A stretch of 64,000 nt of DNA from Conus ventricosus (Eukaryota; Mollusca; Gastropoda; Neogastropoda; Conidae): assembly GCA_018398815.1 (NCBI GenBank), contig CM031616.1, positions 69,524,508 to 69,588,507 on the forward strand, read 5' to 3'. The position numbers and the translations under genes are program-made. Below the pieces are notes generated by a model, which saw only the letters and a program-made list of their open reading frames with translations, did no database searches and was not told the origin of the DNA. Position 1 is the first letter of the stretch; every line of letters begins with the position of its first letter. Below, piece by piece: positions 49,182 through 60,231 of this stretch.

Positions 49182-51560
49182 TGTCAGATCTGAGCCTTCC
49201 TGTCCTGTCATCGTTACCATGGTCACACGGTACGAGCTACGCGCATTCGGTTCGCACTCTGTCATCAGCAGTCAGTCTGTGTTGGTGACAGTTTTGGGGT
49301 TTTTACAGCGCGACCGAGGTAGTTCAATAGAAGGTTATTTTTTAAACCGGTAGGGATAAATTAGTTTGTGGTTGGGCCTACTCAACGCCTTTAGTCTATT
49401 TTTAGACCAGGAGAAGCGAGTCAGCCGGTTTTTCTGACACTGGCCGTGTGGGTGTGTGTGTGGGTTCCGTTGTCAAGGGGGGGTCACTCAGGTTTTCTCA
49501 ACAGGTGGCAGGATTAGAGTACGTCTGCGCACGAATCGGCGTCATGGTGAGTTCTTTTCGGGTTGGCTGGCAAGACTGCAGGAGGTGTGGGTCTGAGGCC
49601 AGATAGCTTTTCTTACGGGTGATTTGTTCACCAAGAAGATTAGACTAGTGTCTTGTGGCGTATTGCCTAGCTAGTCTAAGTAATCCGTGTATCCACGTTC
49701 TACTGTGTTAGGCGGGAAGAGGTGCCTGCGATACCGGTAGTTGTACTGTTTTAGTGTCAGAATGAAGTGAGTACGAGTATAGTTGTTAAGTAAACCTCAC
49801 GGGGCCTCAGCTGCGTGAGCGGCTGACAGATCCTGTTGCGGTGTGTCTCGTCTGGTGCGCTGCGAAGTGGCTGTTGTCGGCGCGTGGCGTTACGTCTGAC
49901 TGGTTGCTGTTTGAGTGACCCCCTGGTGTACGACGGGATCCTGTGTCGGGCTGCTGCACATCCTTGCGGAAGCTCCTGTGGGCTTCATCGAGTGACCTGC
50001 TGTCACCTGTCGTCCCGAGGTCACGTGTCCTCTCGGGGTCAGGCGGATTACCCGGGTCATCCGTCAGGTGGTGACTCGTCTTGCGTCTCTTCGACCCTAT
50101 TCCCGCTCCCATTCCGATGCCCTTGACCCTGTCAAGCTGTAACCCGGTTCGTCCTTGGTCCACTCCAGACCGAATGTCCAATTGACCCATCAACTTCCCC
50201 CCCCCTTGTCCCTGTCCTTGTCCTCCGCCCTGCGCCGCTGCAGCTTGAGCGTATGCTGGCCACTGTGGGGCAGCTGGGGGGCAACTACTCGCCTGCACCT
50301 GGTGGCGACCGGACAGGACTGGGACTGAGCGCGTGGCTTGACCCTTGGGGACTTCGCCAGGAGAACTGCGGGGAGGTACTAGTGTTGCGGTGGAGGGCGT
50401 CCTGGACGCTGTGTTGTGTGGCCAGTGGACTTGTGTGGCCAGTGGACTTGTGTGGCCAGTGGACTTGTGTGGCCAGTGGTCTGGTGTGGCAAGGAGCATC
50501 GCGGGGCCGACTGTGAGGGTCCAGTGTCTGGTGATGTGATTGGACAGACGTGCGCGTGCAAGTGCTTCGGGCTCACTGAACAGTAGTGAGGAACAGCACG
50601 AACGGGACACTCAGGTGATAGTGTTGGGGGTCGTGGACGGTGGTGAGTCGTGTGAAAACCTGTGTACTGTGTAAAATGTTTCTCATGAAATAATTAATAG
50701 TTTGGTCAGCGTGGTTGTTGGCCTGGGGTATGTTCCATGCTGCTGGGGTCTATTGAAGTTCTTTGCAAGGGTTGACGTTGACACTGTATGATATTCATTG
50801 TATTGATGAATGTGTGTCATGTGCCCTATGACCCATGTGGTGTTTCCAGGTGCGGAGGCCATTGAAGTTCCTTTCAGGGGTTGAGTTTGGCACTGTGCTG
50901 TATGCATTGTGCTGATGATATGTGTCAAGTGCCGTAATATGTTTCTCATGAAATAATTAGTAGTTTGGCCAGAGTGGTCGTTTTACACGGCGTGGTATTC
51001 ATTGTATTGGTGATACGTGTCATGTGCCCTATGACCCATGTGGTGTTCCAGGTGCTGGAGGCCATTGAAGTTCCTTTCAGGGGTTGACGTTGGCACCGTG
51101 CTGTATTCATTGTATTGATGATACGTGTCATGTGCCCCATAGCCTAGGTAGTGTCTGGGGTTCATTGAAGTTCCTTTCGGGGTTGTACTTTGGCACTGTG
51201 TTATTTACATTGGATTGATGATATGTGTCATGTGCCCCATGACCTAGGTAGTGTTGCTAGGTACTGCCGGCTGCAGGGGATGGAGCTGGTTGTCAGGTGT
51301 GGATGCAGTGTGATTGAGTGCAAATGAGCGAGTGTGGTTTGGTGGTGGCATGTGTTATTGGTGTGAAAGGGATTGATTAGAGGTGGAAGGTTGTCGTTTG
51401 TTATGGTCGAGGAAAATGTTCATGTCATAGTAACGGTCATAAATGTTGTGTGAGTGTTAATCTGTGTTCAGCAGTCTTAGATCTGTTTGGAAGCGACTAG
51501 TTAGGCTGTAAATTCTGTCTGTCATTCTATAGTAATTAGTTCAGGTCTTAGCGAACCTGA

Positions 51561-51562
<2 letters not shown>
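49182..51562 (+). repeat. 3' LTR (2.38 kb)
   Basis: Same ends as the 5' LTR and nearly the same sequence. It is about 18 bp longer, through many one-base differences in run length (for example GGGG for GGG). The five-copy internal ~110-bp repeat is at about 50720-51260. Confidence 0.93.
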
Positions 51563-51608
<46 letters not shown>

Positions 51609-52048
51609 TGTCTCTCTCTCTCTTTCTGTGTGTGTGTTTGTCTGTCTGTGTGTGTGTGTGTGTGTGGGGTGTGTGTGTGTGAGTGTGTGTGTGGGGTGTG
51701 TGTGTGTCTCTCTCTCTCTCTCTCTTGTCTCTGTGTGTGTGTGTGTGTGTGCGCGCGCGCGCACGTGTCTCTCTCTGTTGTATGTTTTATCTGTCAAGTC
51801 AAAAGTCAAAATTTATTTAGAGATGGAAACATGAATAAGCAGCATATCTGCTTTTTTTACATCAAGCCATCTGTGTGTGTGTGTGTGTGTGTCCTGTGTG
51901 TGGTGTGTATGTCTCTGTATGTGTATGTGTGTGTGCCTGTCTGTGTGTGTGTGTGTGTGTGTGTGTCTGTGTGGTGTGTGTGTGTGTGTGTGTGTGTCTG
52001 TGTGTGTGTGTGCGTGTATGTGTGTGTGTCTCTGTGTGTGTGTGTGTG

Positions 52049-52081
<33 letters not shown>

Positions 52082-52118
52082 TGTGTGGGTGTTGTGTGTG
52101 TGTGTGTGTGTAGGCTAG
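51563..52118. repeat. Long (TG)n / TCTC microsatellite, right flank of the retrotransposon
   Basis: Two long TG-rich blocks with TCTCTC interruptions (51563-51770, 51872-52118), split by about 100 bp of unique sequence. Cys/Val-rich open frames here are artefacts. Confidence 0.93.
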
Positions 52119-52329
52119 CTTGTAGGTAAGTTAGGGGGGTAGGGGTGTGGTATGAATGCTGTTTTTTAAAAACAATAAAGTAGGATTTAAAAATTTTTTT
52201 TTTTTTTTTAAACAAATGCGCACACACGAGTCACTTAAAGTCTATGGAGACGACGTGACGATAGATTTGAAGATCTGAAGATTCAGTATGTTTATTTCAC
52301 TCTTTTTTCAGTTCTGACAGAAAAAAGGA
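52119..52329. other. Short noncoding stretch with A/T tract
   Basis: TTTAAAAACAATAAAGTAGG, followed by a T-run at about 52195-52210. May include the lost 3' side of the hAT remnant. Confidence 0.4.
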
Positions 52330-53208
52330 GCAATTCGAAAAGTTGCAAGATATCTATTTTTGGTTTCCCCACACCGAAAAGTTCGTCGCAATCGAGGAAT
52401 ATTGGAAACATTGCTGCAAACAGTTTCGTGTTGTCTTCACGGATCGGAAACTGTGATGATTGTTGATGGCATGAATCATCCACAACACTTCAGCTTTCAA
52501 CACATCTGTCCCACTTGCTGTTATTGTGGATTGGCTGACGATTCTTAATGAGGAAAGGGTCTGACCTGATGTTGATGAATTTGATGATTGCCGAACGAAG
52601 TCTGTAAGATTAACTACCAGCCCACTCGCTTTTTCCAATTCCCGTATTTCTTCTCTTTCCGTGACTTGCAACGCCGATTCGCCCACTGCCCGAACAATCA
52701 ACAGTCTTTTTGACACACTTTACGGAAAAAACACTATGTTTGTTGTCTCTGCATTCGTGATCCAGCTTCCGATTATTCTTCACTCTGTAACCACAACGGA
52801 TCAATGCGCAGCTTTCCCTTAGGCGGATGGCAGACGCAACGAGTGTTGGAATCCGGATGAGGAGAAGGCGCTCTTTGTCACAGTCGAAAATGAGCATGCG
52901 CAACGATACCATTTCGAATCTTCCTTCTGAAAGCAACGACGCACAAATGGCATTCGAGCAGTGAAAATCGATGTCCGAATGGCTGCCTTTGTCTCCATCG
53001 CAGGCAGTGGTCGGAAACATTGAAGTTAGGCCTTTGTTGACGACGCACGAAAATGATTGAGAGGTGAAAATCGATGTCCAAGTCTGTCGCGTTTGTTCTA
53101 CGATCCGTTACGGTCAGATTTTGGTCCGAAACGATTTTAGATTTCAGGGCCTTTTGACCCAGTTGTTTAATAAAGTTCAAGGGTTCTTCAAGGGGCGTAC
53201 GAACCCTG
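52330..53208 (-). mobile_element. hAT transposon 5' part with broken transposase
   Basis: On the minus strand the element begins CAGGGTTCGTACGCCCC at 53208, a hAT-type terminus. A frame at 52610-53020 includes a BED-finger-like piece (VFSVKCVKKTVDCSG, ASHGKRRN). A second frame at 52354-52716 carries the next conserved block (KAEVLWMIHAINNHHSF, then SSIATNF). The family order is finger then AEVLW block, as seen here, but in two frames. The protein stops after this block, so the DDE core is missing. Confidence 0.6.
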
Positions 53209-53318
53209 TAATAAAGAATATGCCGACACAAAATTTTTATTGTCTCTGGCATAAACGCTAATCACAAATACACCATGGGTGATTCCTGTGAGCACATTAT
53301 TCCATGGATTGTGATGTA

Positions 53319-56300
53319 CTCAGTGACATCGTCACCATATTTGTGTTCATTTTGCTGCTGTTAAAGCAGGGCCAGTCACCTGGTCATCCAATGCCAGCAC
53401 AGATACAGGTGGATGAGTGACATCGTCACCATATTTGTGTCATTTTGCTGCTGTAAAGCAGGGCAGTCACCTGGTCATCCAATGCCAGCACAGATACAGG
53501 TGGATGAGTGACATCGTCACCATATTTGGTGTCATTTTGCTGCTGTAAAGCAGGGCAGTCACCTGGTCATCCAATGCCAGCACAGATACAGGTGGATGAG
53601 TGACATCGTCACCATATTTGTGTCATTTTGCTGCTGTAAAGCAGGGCAGTCACCTGGTCATCCAATGCCAGCACAGATACAGGTGGATGAGTGACATCGT
53701 CACCATATTTGTGTCATTTTGCTGCTGTAAAGCAGGGCAGTCACACTGGTCACCAATGCCAGCACAGATACAGGTGGATGAGTGACATCGTCACCATATT
53801 TGTGTCATTTTGCTGCTGTAAAGCAGGGCAGTCACCTGGTCACTCAATGCCAGCACAGATACAGGTGGATGAGTGACATCGTCACCATATTTGTGTCATT
53901 TTGCTGCTGTAAAGCAGGGCAGTCACCTGGTCATCCAATGCCAGCACAGATACAGGTGGATGAGTGACATCGTCACCATATTTGTGTCATTTGCTGCTGT
54001 AAAGCAGGGCAGTCACCTGGTCATCCAATGCCAGCACAGATACAGGTGGATGAGTGACATCGTCACATATTTGTGTCATTTTGCTGCTGTAAAGCAGGGC
54101 AGTCACCTGGTCATCCAATGCCAGCACAGATACAGGTGGATGAGTGACATCGTCACCATATTTGTGTCATTTTGCTGCTGTAAAGCAGGGCAGTCACCTG
54201 GTCATCCAATGCCAGCACAGATACAGGTGGATGAGTGACATCGTCACCATATTTTGTGTCATTTTGCTGCTGTAAAGCAGGGCAGTCACCTGGTCATCCA
54301 ATGCCAGCACAGATACAGGTGGATGAGTGACATCGTCACCATATTTGTGTCATTTTGCTGCTGTAAAGCAGGGCAGTCACCTGGTCAATCCAATGCCAGC
54401 ACAGATACAGGTGGATGAGTGACATCGTCACCATATTTGTGTCATTTTGCTGCTGTAAAGCAGGGCAGTCACCTGGTCACCAATGCCAGCACAGATACAG
54501 GTGGATGAGTGACATCGTCACCATATTTGTGTCATTTTGCTGCTGTAAAGCAGGGCAGTCACCTGGTCATCCAATGCCAGCACAGATACAGGTGGATGAG
54601 TGACATCGTCACCATATTTGTGTCATTTTGCTGCTGTAAAGCAGGGCAGTCACCTGGTCATCCAATGCCAGCACAGATACAGGTGGATGAGTGACATCGT
54701 CACCATATTTGTGTCATTTTGCTGCTGTAAAGCAGGGCAGTCACCTGGTCATCCAATGCCAGCACAGATACAGGTGGATGAGTGACATCGTCACCATATT
54801 TGTGTCATTTTGCTGCTGTAAAGCAGCGCAGTCACCTGGTCATCCAATGCCAGCACAGATACAGGTGGATGAGTGACATCGTCACCATATTTGTGTCATT
54901 TTTGCTGCTGTAAAGCAGGGCAGTCACCTGGTCATCCAATGCCAGCACAGATACAGGTGGATGAGTGACATCGTCACCATATTTGTGTCATTTTGCTGCT
55001 GTAAAGCAGGGCAGTCACCTGGTCATCCAATGCCAGCACAGATACAGGTGGATGAGTGACATCGTCACCATATTTGTGTCATTTTGCTGCTGTAAAGCGG
55101 GCAGTCACCTGGTCATCCAATGCCAGCACAGATACAGGTGGATGAGTAACATCGTCACCATATTTGTTTCATTTTGCTGCTGGTAAAGCAGGGCAGTCAC
55201 CTGGTCATCCAATGCCAGCACAGATACAGGTGGATGAGTGACATCGTCACCTATTTGTGTCATTTGCTGCTGTAAAGCAGGGCAGTCACCTGGTCATCCA
55301 ATGCCAGCACAGATACAGGTGGATGAGTGACATCGTCACCATATTTGTGTCATTTTGCGCTGTAAAGCAGGGCAGTCACCTGGTCATCCAATGCCAGCAC
55401 AGATACAGGGTGGATGAGTGACATCGTCACCATATTTGTTTCATTTTGCTGCTGTAAAGCAGGGCAGTCACCTGGTCATCCAATGCCAGCACAGATACAG
55501 GTGGATGAGTGACATCGTCACCATATTTGTGCATTTTGCTGCTGTAAAGCAGGGCAGTCACCTGGTCATCCAATGCCAGCACAGATACAGGTGGATGAGT
55601 GACATCGTCACCATATTTGTGTCATTTTGCTGCTGTAAAGCAGGGCAGTCACTGGTCATCCAATGCCAGCACAGATACAGGTGGATGAGTGACATCGTCA
55701 CCATATTTGTTTCATTTTGCTGCTGTAAAGCAGGGCAGTCACCTGGTCATCCAATGCCAGCACAGATACAGGTGGATGAGTGACATCGTCACCATATTTG
55801 TGTCATTTTGCTGCTGTAAAGCAGGGCAGTCACCTGGTCATCCAATGCCAGCACAGATACAGGTGGATGAGTGACATCGTCACCATATTTGTGTCATTTT
55901 GCTGCTGTAAAGCAGGGCATGTCACCTGGTCATCCAATGCCAGCACAGATACAGGTGGATGAGTGACATCGTCACCATATTTGTGTCATTTTGCTGCTGT
56001 AAAGCAGGGCAGTCACCTGGTCATCCAATGCCAGCACAGATACAGGTGGATGAGTGACATCGTCACCATATTTGTGTCATTTTGCTGCTGTAAAGCAGGG
56101 CAGTCACCTGGTATCCATGCCAGCACAGATACAGTGGATGAGTGACATCGTCACCAATATTTGTGTCATTTTGCTGCTGTAAAGCAGGGCAGTCACCTGG
56201 TCATCCAATGCCAGCACAGATACAGGTGGATGAGTGACATCGTCACCATTATTTGTTTCATTTTGCTGCTGTAAAGCAGGGCAGTCACCTGGTCATCAAT

Positions 56301-57053
56301 GCCAGCACAGATACAGGTGGATGATGTGACATCGTCACCATATTTGTGTCATTTTGCTGCTGTAAAGCAGGGCAGTCACCTGGTCATCCAATGCCAGCAC
56401 AGATACAGGTGGATGAGTGACATCGTCACCATATTTGTGTCATTTTGCTGCTGTAAAGCAGGGCAGTCACCTGGTCATCCAATGCCAGCACAGATACAGT
56501 GGATGAGTGACATCGTCACCATATTTGTTTCATTTTGCTGCTGTAAGCAGGGCAGTCACCTGGTCATCCAATGCCAGCACAGATACAGGTGGATGAGTGA
56601 CATCGTCACCATATTTGTGTCATTTTGCTGCTGTAAAGCAGGGCAGTCACCTGGTCATCCAATGCCAGCACAGATACAGGTGGATGAGTGACATCGTCAC
56701 CATATTTGTGTCATTTTGCTGCTGTAAAGCAGGGCAGTCACCTGGTCATCCAATGCCAGCACAGATTACAGGTGGATGAGTGACATCGTCACCATATTTG
56801 TTTCATTTTGCTGCTGTAAAGCAGGGCAGTCACCTGGTCATCCAATGCCAGCACAGATACAGGTGGATGAGTGACATCGTCACCATATTTGTTTCATTTT
56901 GCTGCTGTAAAGCAGGGCAGTCACCTGTCATCCAATGCCAGCACAGATACAGGTGGATGAGTGACATCGTCACCATATTTTGTGTCATTTTGCTGCTGTA
57001 AAGCAGGGCAGTCACCTGGTCATCCAATGCCAGCACAGATACAGGTGGATGAG
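53319..57053. repeat. 91-bp satellite-like array, ~41 copies
   Basis: About 41 copies of a 91-bp unit with GAGTGACATCGTCACCATAT, TTTGTGTCATTTTGCTGCTG, TAAAGCAGGGCAGTCACCTG and CAGCACAGATACAGGTGGAT. Copies are nearly identical. Most differences are one-base gains or losses or the variant TTTGTTTC. Each unit has a potential hairpin, CTGCT-GTAA-AGCAG, and a GTGACATCGTCAC near-palindrome. Open frames of about 61 codons recur each unit and carry no domain. Confidence 0.96.
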
Positions 57054-58124
57054 AAATTTTCCAAACAGAACAGCCCATCTGGCGGCTAAAAAAAAATGTG
57101 CTGTCTGCAATGACCGTTTTGCTCTGAGAACATGCATGCAAACACAAACGTAACTGGAGTGAAAAGGCAGAACAAGGCACCACATTCTAGTAGGATAAAA
57201 TACATACAAAGGGACATCTATAAAAAAATTATTAAAAAAATGTAACCAGCAGTAAGGTAAGGTAAGTAATGTTACTTATAGCCCAGCCGACCGCAAAGGG
57301 CCATATCAGGGCTGTCATCATGTTAAAATCAACTCACAAGTCATCCAAAAAAAACAAAAAAAACCCACCCCAAAACCCATTCACACATCCCTTTTACAAT
57401 ACATCTTTTACGAACGCACCAGAAACGTTGTTAAAAATCTTTCTTATGTAAAAACTTAGATCATATGAAAACTGTTAATCTCTTTCAGAAATTCAAAGAT
57501 AAAAGAGAGAGAAAATACACAATCTAGAGATGGTGGGGGAAGGAGGGGGGTGACTATTTACAAACCTGCCTGTTCACACTTAGAACTGCTGCTGGTGTGC
57601 ACTGAACAAAAATGAGCTTAATTTTCGACAAAGAGTACAAAATTCCAAATTTCTGTAAAAGCGGGAGGAAGGAGAGGCACATTTATTTCATTTTCACTGC
57701 CACCACACTGCAGAGTTCCTGGCAGTAACTATCTGATCTTGCATTAACTACAGTAAAATAGGTTCTTTCAAAGACAAATTACATTCCAACCTGATTCATT
57801 AGCATACTAGTGGCACAAGTTATGCTCTACATCAATTTTCTTTTTTTCTTTTCAACAAAGTTTCAGTGAATGTTGTCTCAGAAATACACATTGCCTTACG
57901 CAATTTCGCGAGCGGAAGTTAGCAAGTTGGTCAAAGCCTCCGCAATGGTTACACTCCACAAGTGCAATTACCATGCAAGAAATTGATCAAGAATCTTTTT
58001 TTTTTTAACATGATTTTTTTTTTTCAGACTGCATATTCACTGTATTTTCTTTCACCAGATATGTGCACAAAATATGGTGAAATGATATGGGTAAACAGGT
58101 CTGAATTATACTGACAGTACACAG
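57054..58124. other. AT-rich noncoding sequence
   Basis: Apart from one dispersed tail copy, no feature recognised. Confidence 0.45.
57252..57314 (-). mobile_element. Short dispersed element tail, copy 3
   Basis: Reverse-complement copy of the element at 9689, with a GTAAGGTAAG-type end instead of GATAAGATAA. Confidence 0.65.
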
Positions 58125-58613
58125 TCAAGGGAGTGATCTTAGCTGGAGAGGCAGTCAAGGGAGGTGATCTTAGCTAGAGAGGCAGTCATGGGAGGTAATC
58201 TTAGCTGGAGAGGCAGTCAAGGGAGGTGATCTTAGCTGGAGAGGCAGTCAAGGGAGGTGATCTTAGCTGGAGAGCAGTCAAGGGAGGTGATCTTAGCTTA
58301 GAGAGGCAGTCAAGGGAGGTAATCTTAGCTGGAGAGGCAGTCAAGGGAGGTGATCTTAGCTGGAGAGGCAGTCAAGGGAGGTGTATCTTAGCTGGAGAGG
58401 CAGTCAAGGGAGGTGATCATAGCTGGAGAGGCAGTCAAGGGAGGTGATCATAGCTGGAGAGGGCAGTCAAGGGAGGTGATTTAGCTGGAGAGGCAGTTAG
58501 GGAGGTGATCTTAGCTGGAGAGGCAGTCAAGGGAGGTGTCTTAGCTGGAGAGGCAGTCAAGGGAGGTTGATCTTAGCTGGAAAGGCAGTCAAGGGAGGTG
58601 ATCTCAGCTGGAG
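58125..58613. repeat. 31-bp tandem array, ~16 copies
   Basis: Units with GGTGATCTTAGCTGGAGAGG and CAGTCAAGGGA. Single-base indels separate several copies. Confidence 0.95.
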
Positions 58614-59237
58614 AGGAAGACCACTGGAAAAGGCAAAGACAGAAGACAGCAGCCTGCCAGCGGCAGCTCATAAAAAAAAAATTCACAACAGTTGCTGGTA
58701 GATGTGGAACACTTTGGTCATCCTCCTAACGTCTGCTTGGGGTTGAGATGGGGAAAAAAGTTTCAGTTATCACACTTGCCATCCCACTGGTACTTCCCTC
58801 AGCCATCCCCAACATGAAGATGTCACCAGTGCTTAACACCATAAACCGATGTGTTTTCACCACACTCTCAACAGGAACGCCCATCTGGCACCGACTTCAA
58901 TGAGGTAAGTGATGGCTCGTCTTCATTTTCTTTGTCCCAGTCTTGTTTATCTTGCCTGACAATACCTAAGAGGTCGAAACATGTGTTTTGTCTTGTGATT
59001 CATTTGTTCATGTTTGGTGGATACAGTACTTCATTTTTTTTTAAGACACACTTTCAATGTTATATAAAGTCAACGCTTTCTTAAAAAGAAAAAATTGTTA
59101 CAACAACCCCCCCCCCCCCCCAAAAGACAACAAATGAAACTGACAAACACTGTGCAGGAGCGAGGCAAACTGTGCAGCATGGAAACAAAGCCCCAGAAAG
59201 GGGAGAGGGAAAAGAGACTGAGGGAGGGGGGGCTTGC
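58614..59237. other. Noncoding sequence with an exon-like fragment
   Basis: Contains CTCAACAG, then about 30 bp, then a consensus donor GAG|GTAAGTGATGG near 58903. The 10-codon interval is not recognised. Just downstream, 58940-59025 contains CTAAGAGGTCGAAACATG and a stretch similar to the 38.6-kb foldback. Poly-C at 59107-59120. Confidence 0.35.
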
Positions 59238-59330
59238 CTGGCCTTGCAGCGCTGCGCAGGTGGTGCTTGTAGTGCTGGAGGCTGTGGTACTGCGTGACGT
59301 ACGGGGCTGCAAACATGCCTACAGAAACTC
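59238..59330 (-). CDS. Possible minus-strand exon, unrecognised
   Basis: A GC-rich minus-strand frame reads GVSVGMFAAPYVTQYHSL, then QHYKHHLRSAA. It follows an acceptor-like TGTGAATGTTGCAG and could end at a GC-type donor (GGCCAG|GCAAGC). The composition looks protein-like, but the pyrimidine tract is weak and no GT donor is present. It may belong to the same minus-strand gene as the exon at 40180, or be a chance frame. Confidence 0.22.
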
Positions 59331-59401
59331 CTGCAACATTCACATTTCACCCTGATTCAGTGGGTGGAAAACAACAAACAAAAAAAATAGGGAAAAAAGA
59401 A

Positions 59402-59501
59402 NNNNNNNNNNNNNNNNNNNNNNNNNNNNNNNNNNNNNNNNNNNNNNNNNNNNNNNNNNNNNNNNNNNNNNNNNNNNNNNNNNNNNNNNNNNNNNNNNNN
59501 N
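59402..59501. other. Assembly gap (100 N)
   Basis: Exactly 100 N, the usual placeholder for a gap of unknown size. It lies within the region where upstream exons of the PTGR3-like gene would be expected. Confidence 0.98.
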
Positions 59502-59509
59502 ATTTTATT

Positions 59510-59955
59510 CCATTGGTATGCCTTGTTTAGGATTTGACGTATATGCAAAATCTTTCACTCTTTTTGTGCACATTTTTCAGGGTATGAGGTATGTGCAAGA
59601 TCATGTTATTCCTTTTGTGTGCATTGTTGAGGTTTAAGGTATGTGCAATATTATTTTACTCCTTTTGTGAGCATTGTTCAGGTTTTGAAGTGTGAATAAG
59701 ATCATTTTACTCCTGTATGCATTGTTTAGGGTTTAAGGTATGAGCAAGATCATTTTACTCCTTTTGTATGCATTCTTCAAGGTTTGAGGTATGTGCAAGA
59801 TCATTTTACTCTTTATGCATGCATGTATGCATTCTTCAAGGTTTAAGGTATGTACAAGATCATTTTACTCCTTTTGTATGCATTCTTCAAGGTTTGAGGC
59901 ATATGCAAGATCATTTTACTCTTTTTGTGTGCATTTCTTAGGGTTTGAGGTATGT
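59510..59955. repeat. ~55-62-bp diverged tandem array, ~8 copies
   Basis: Units with GGTTTGAGGTATGTGCAAGA, TCATTTTACTCCTTTTG and TATGCATTCTTCAA. Starts at the gap edge, so the array may explain the gap. Confidence 0.85.
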
Positions 59956-60132
59956 GTAAGAAATTTTGGGAACATTGATGTATTGTGGGCTGAGACTTGG
60001 TAGATGGGGCCATTTGTAAATGGTGGAAGTTCTTTATCATGAAATATTGACCCAGTTCAACCTCAAAACTCTTCAGGCGTTTTGGTACTTTAGTTTAAAT
60101 GGGGATGTGTATGTGGGGTGTGTGTATCACAG

Positions 60133-60231
60133 GGACTGGGAGACGTTGCTGCTGTGGGGGAGAATGTGGCCAACTTCAAAGTGGGTCAGCCCGTGGTCTA
60201 CCTCAGCAATGGTGCCTTCGCTGACTATAAG
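60133..60231 (+). CDS. PTGR3: PTGR3/ZADH2-like reductase, internal exon
   Basis: A 99-nt exon (33 codons, phase 0 both ends) between the acceptor GTGTATCACAG and the donor AAG|GTAATGG. The peptide GLGDVAAVGENVANFKVGQP, then VVYLSNGAFADYK, matches the catalytic GroES-like domain of the medium-chain dehydrogenase/reductase superfamily: the Gly-x-Gly-x-Val-x-x-Val-Gly turn followed by VGQPVVY and GAFADY. This, with the next exon, fits prostaglandin reductase 3 (ZADH2), an NADPH-dependent reductase of 15-keto-prostaglandins in vertebrates, better than CRYZ, VAT1 or TP53I3. The N-terminal exon was not found and may lie in or left of the 100-N gap. Confidence 0.75.

Larger units (their letters stand above)
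41503..51562 (+). mobile_element. Gmr1-like Ty3/gypsy LTR retrotransposon
   Basis: A 10.06-kb element with direct LTRs (TGTCAG...CTGACA), a primer-binding site, Gag with a CCHC knuckle, aspartic protease, integrase, reverse transcriptase, RNase H, and a polypurine tract. Integrase precedes RT, opposite to ordinary Ty3/gypsy elements and like Ty1/copia. Even so, the integrase carries a GPY/F-type C-terminus and the RT is Ty3/gypsy-like. This order and a SCAN-like Gag segment define Gmr1-like elements. A 5-bp GTGTG flanks both ends, though in a TG tract this is only suggestive. Frames are interrupted by many single-base shifts. The LTRs show few substitutions but many indels, suggesting a recent insertion seen through an indel-prone assembly. 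Confidence 0.93.

Noticed and set aside
51565..52227. Cys/Val and Thr/His-rich frames
   Set aside because: Translations of TG/CA microsatellites. The same applies to 60751-61159 and 40037-40252.
53319..57053. CRISPR-like array
   Set aside because: The 91-bp units are contiguous with no unique spacers, and this is a eukaryotic genome. It is a tandem satellite.
58866..58903. Ten-codon plus-strand exon (ERPSGTDFNE) before GTAAGTGATGG as the upstream exon of the PTGR3-like gene
   Set aside because: The donor is good, but the peptide does not resemble the N-terminal part of that family. Splice-like signals this short occur by chance.
59294..59530. Open frames crossing the N gap
   Set aside because: Ns cannot be translated. 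The frames have no meaning across a gap of unknown length.
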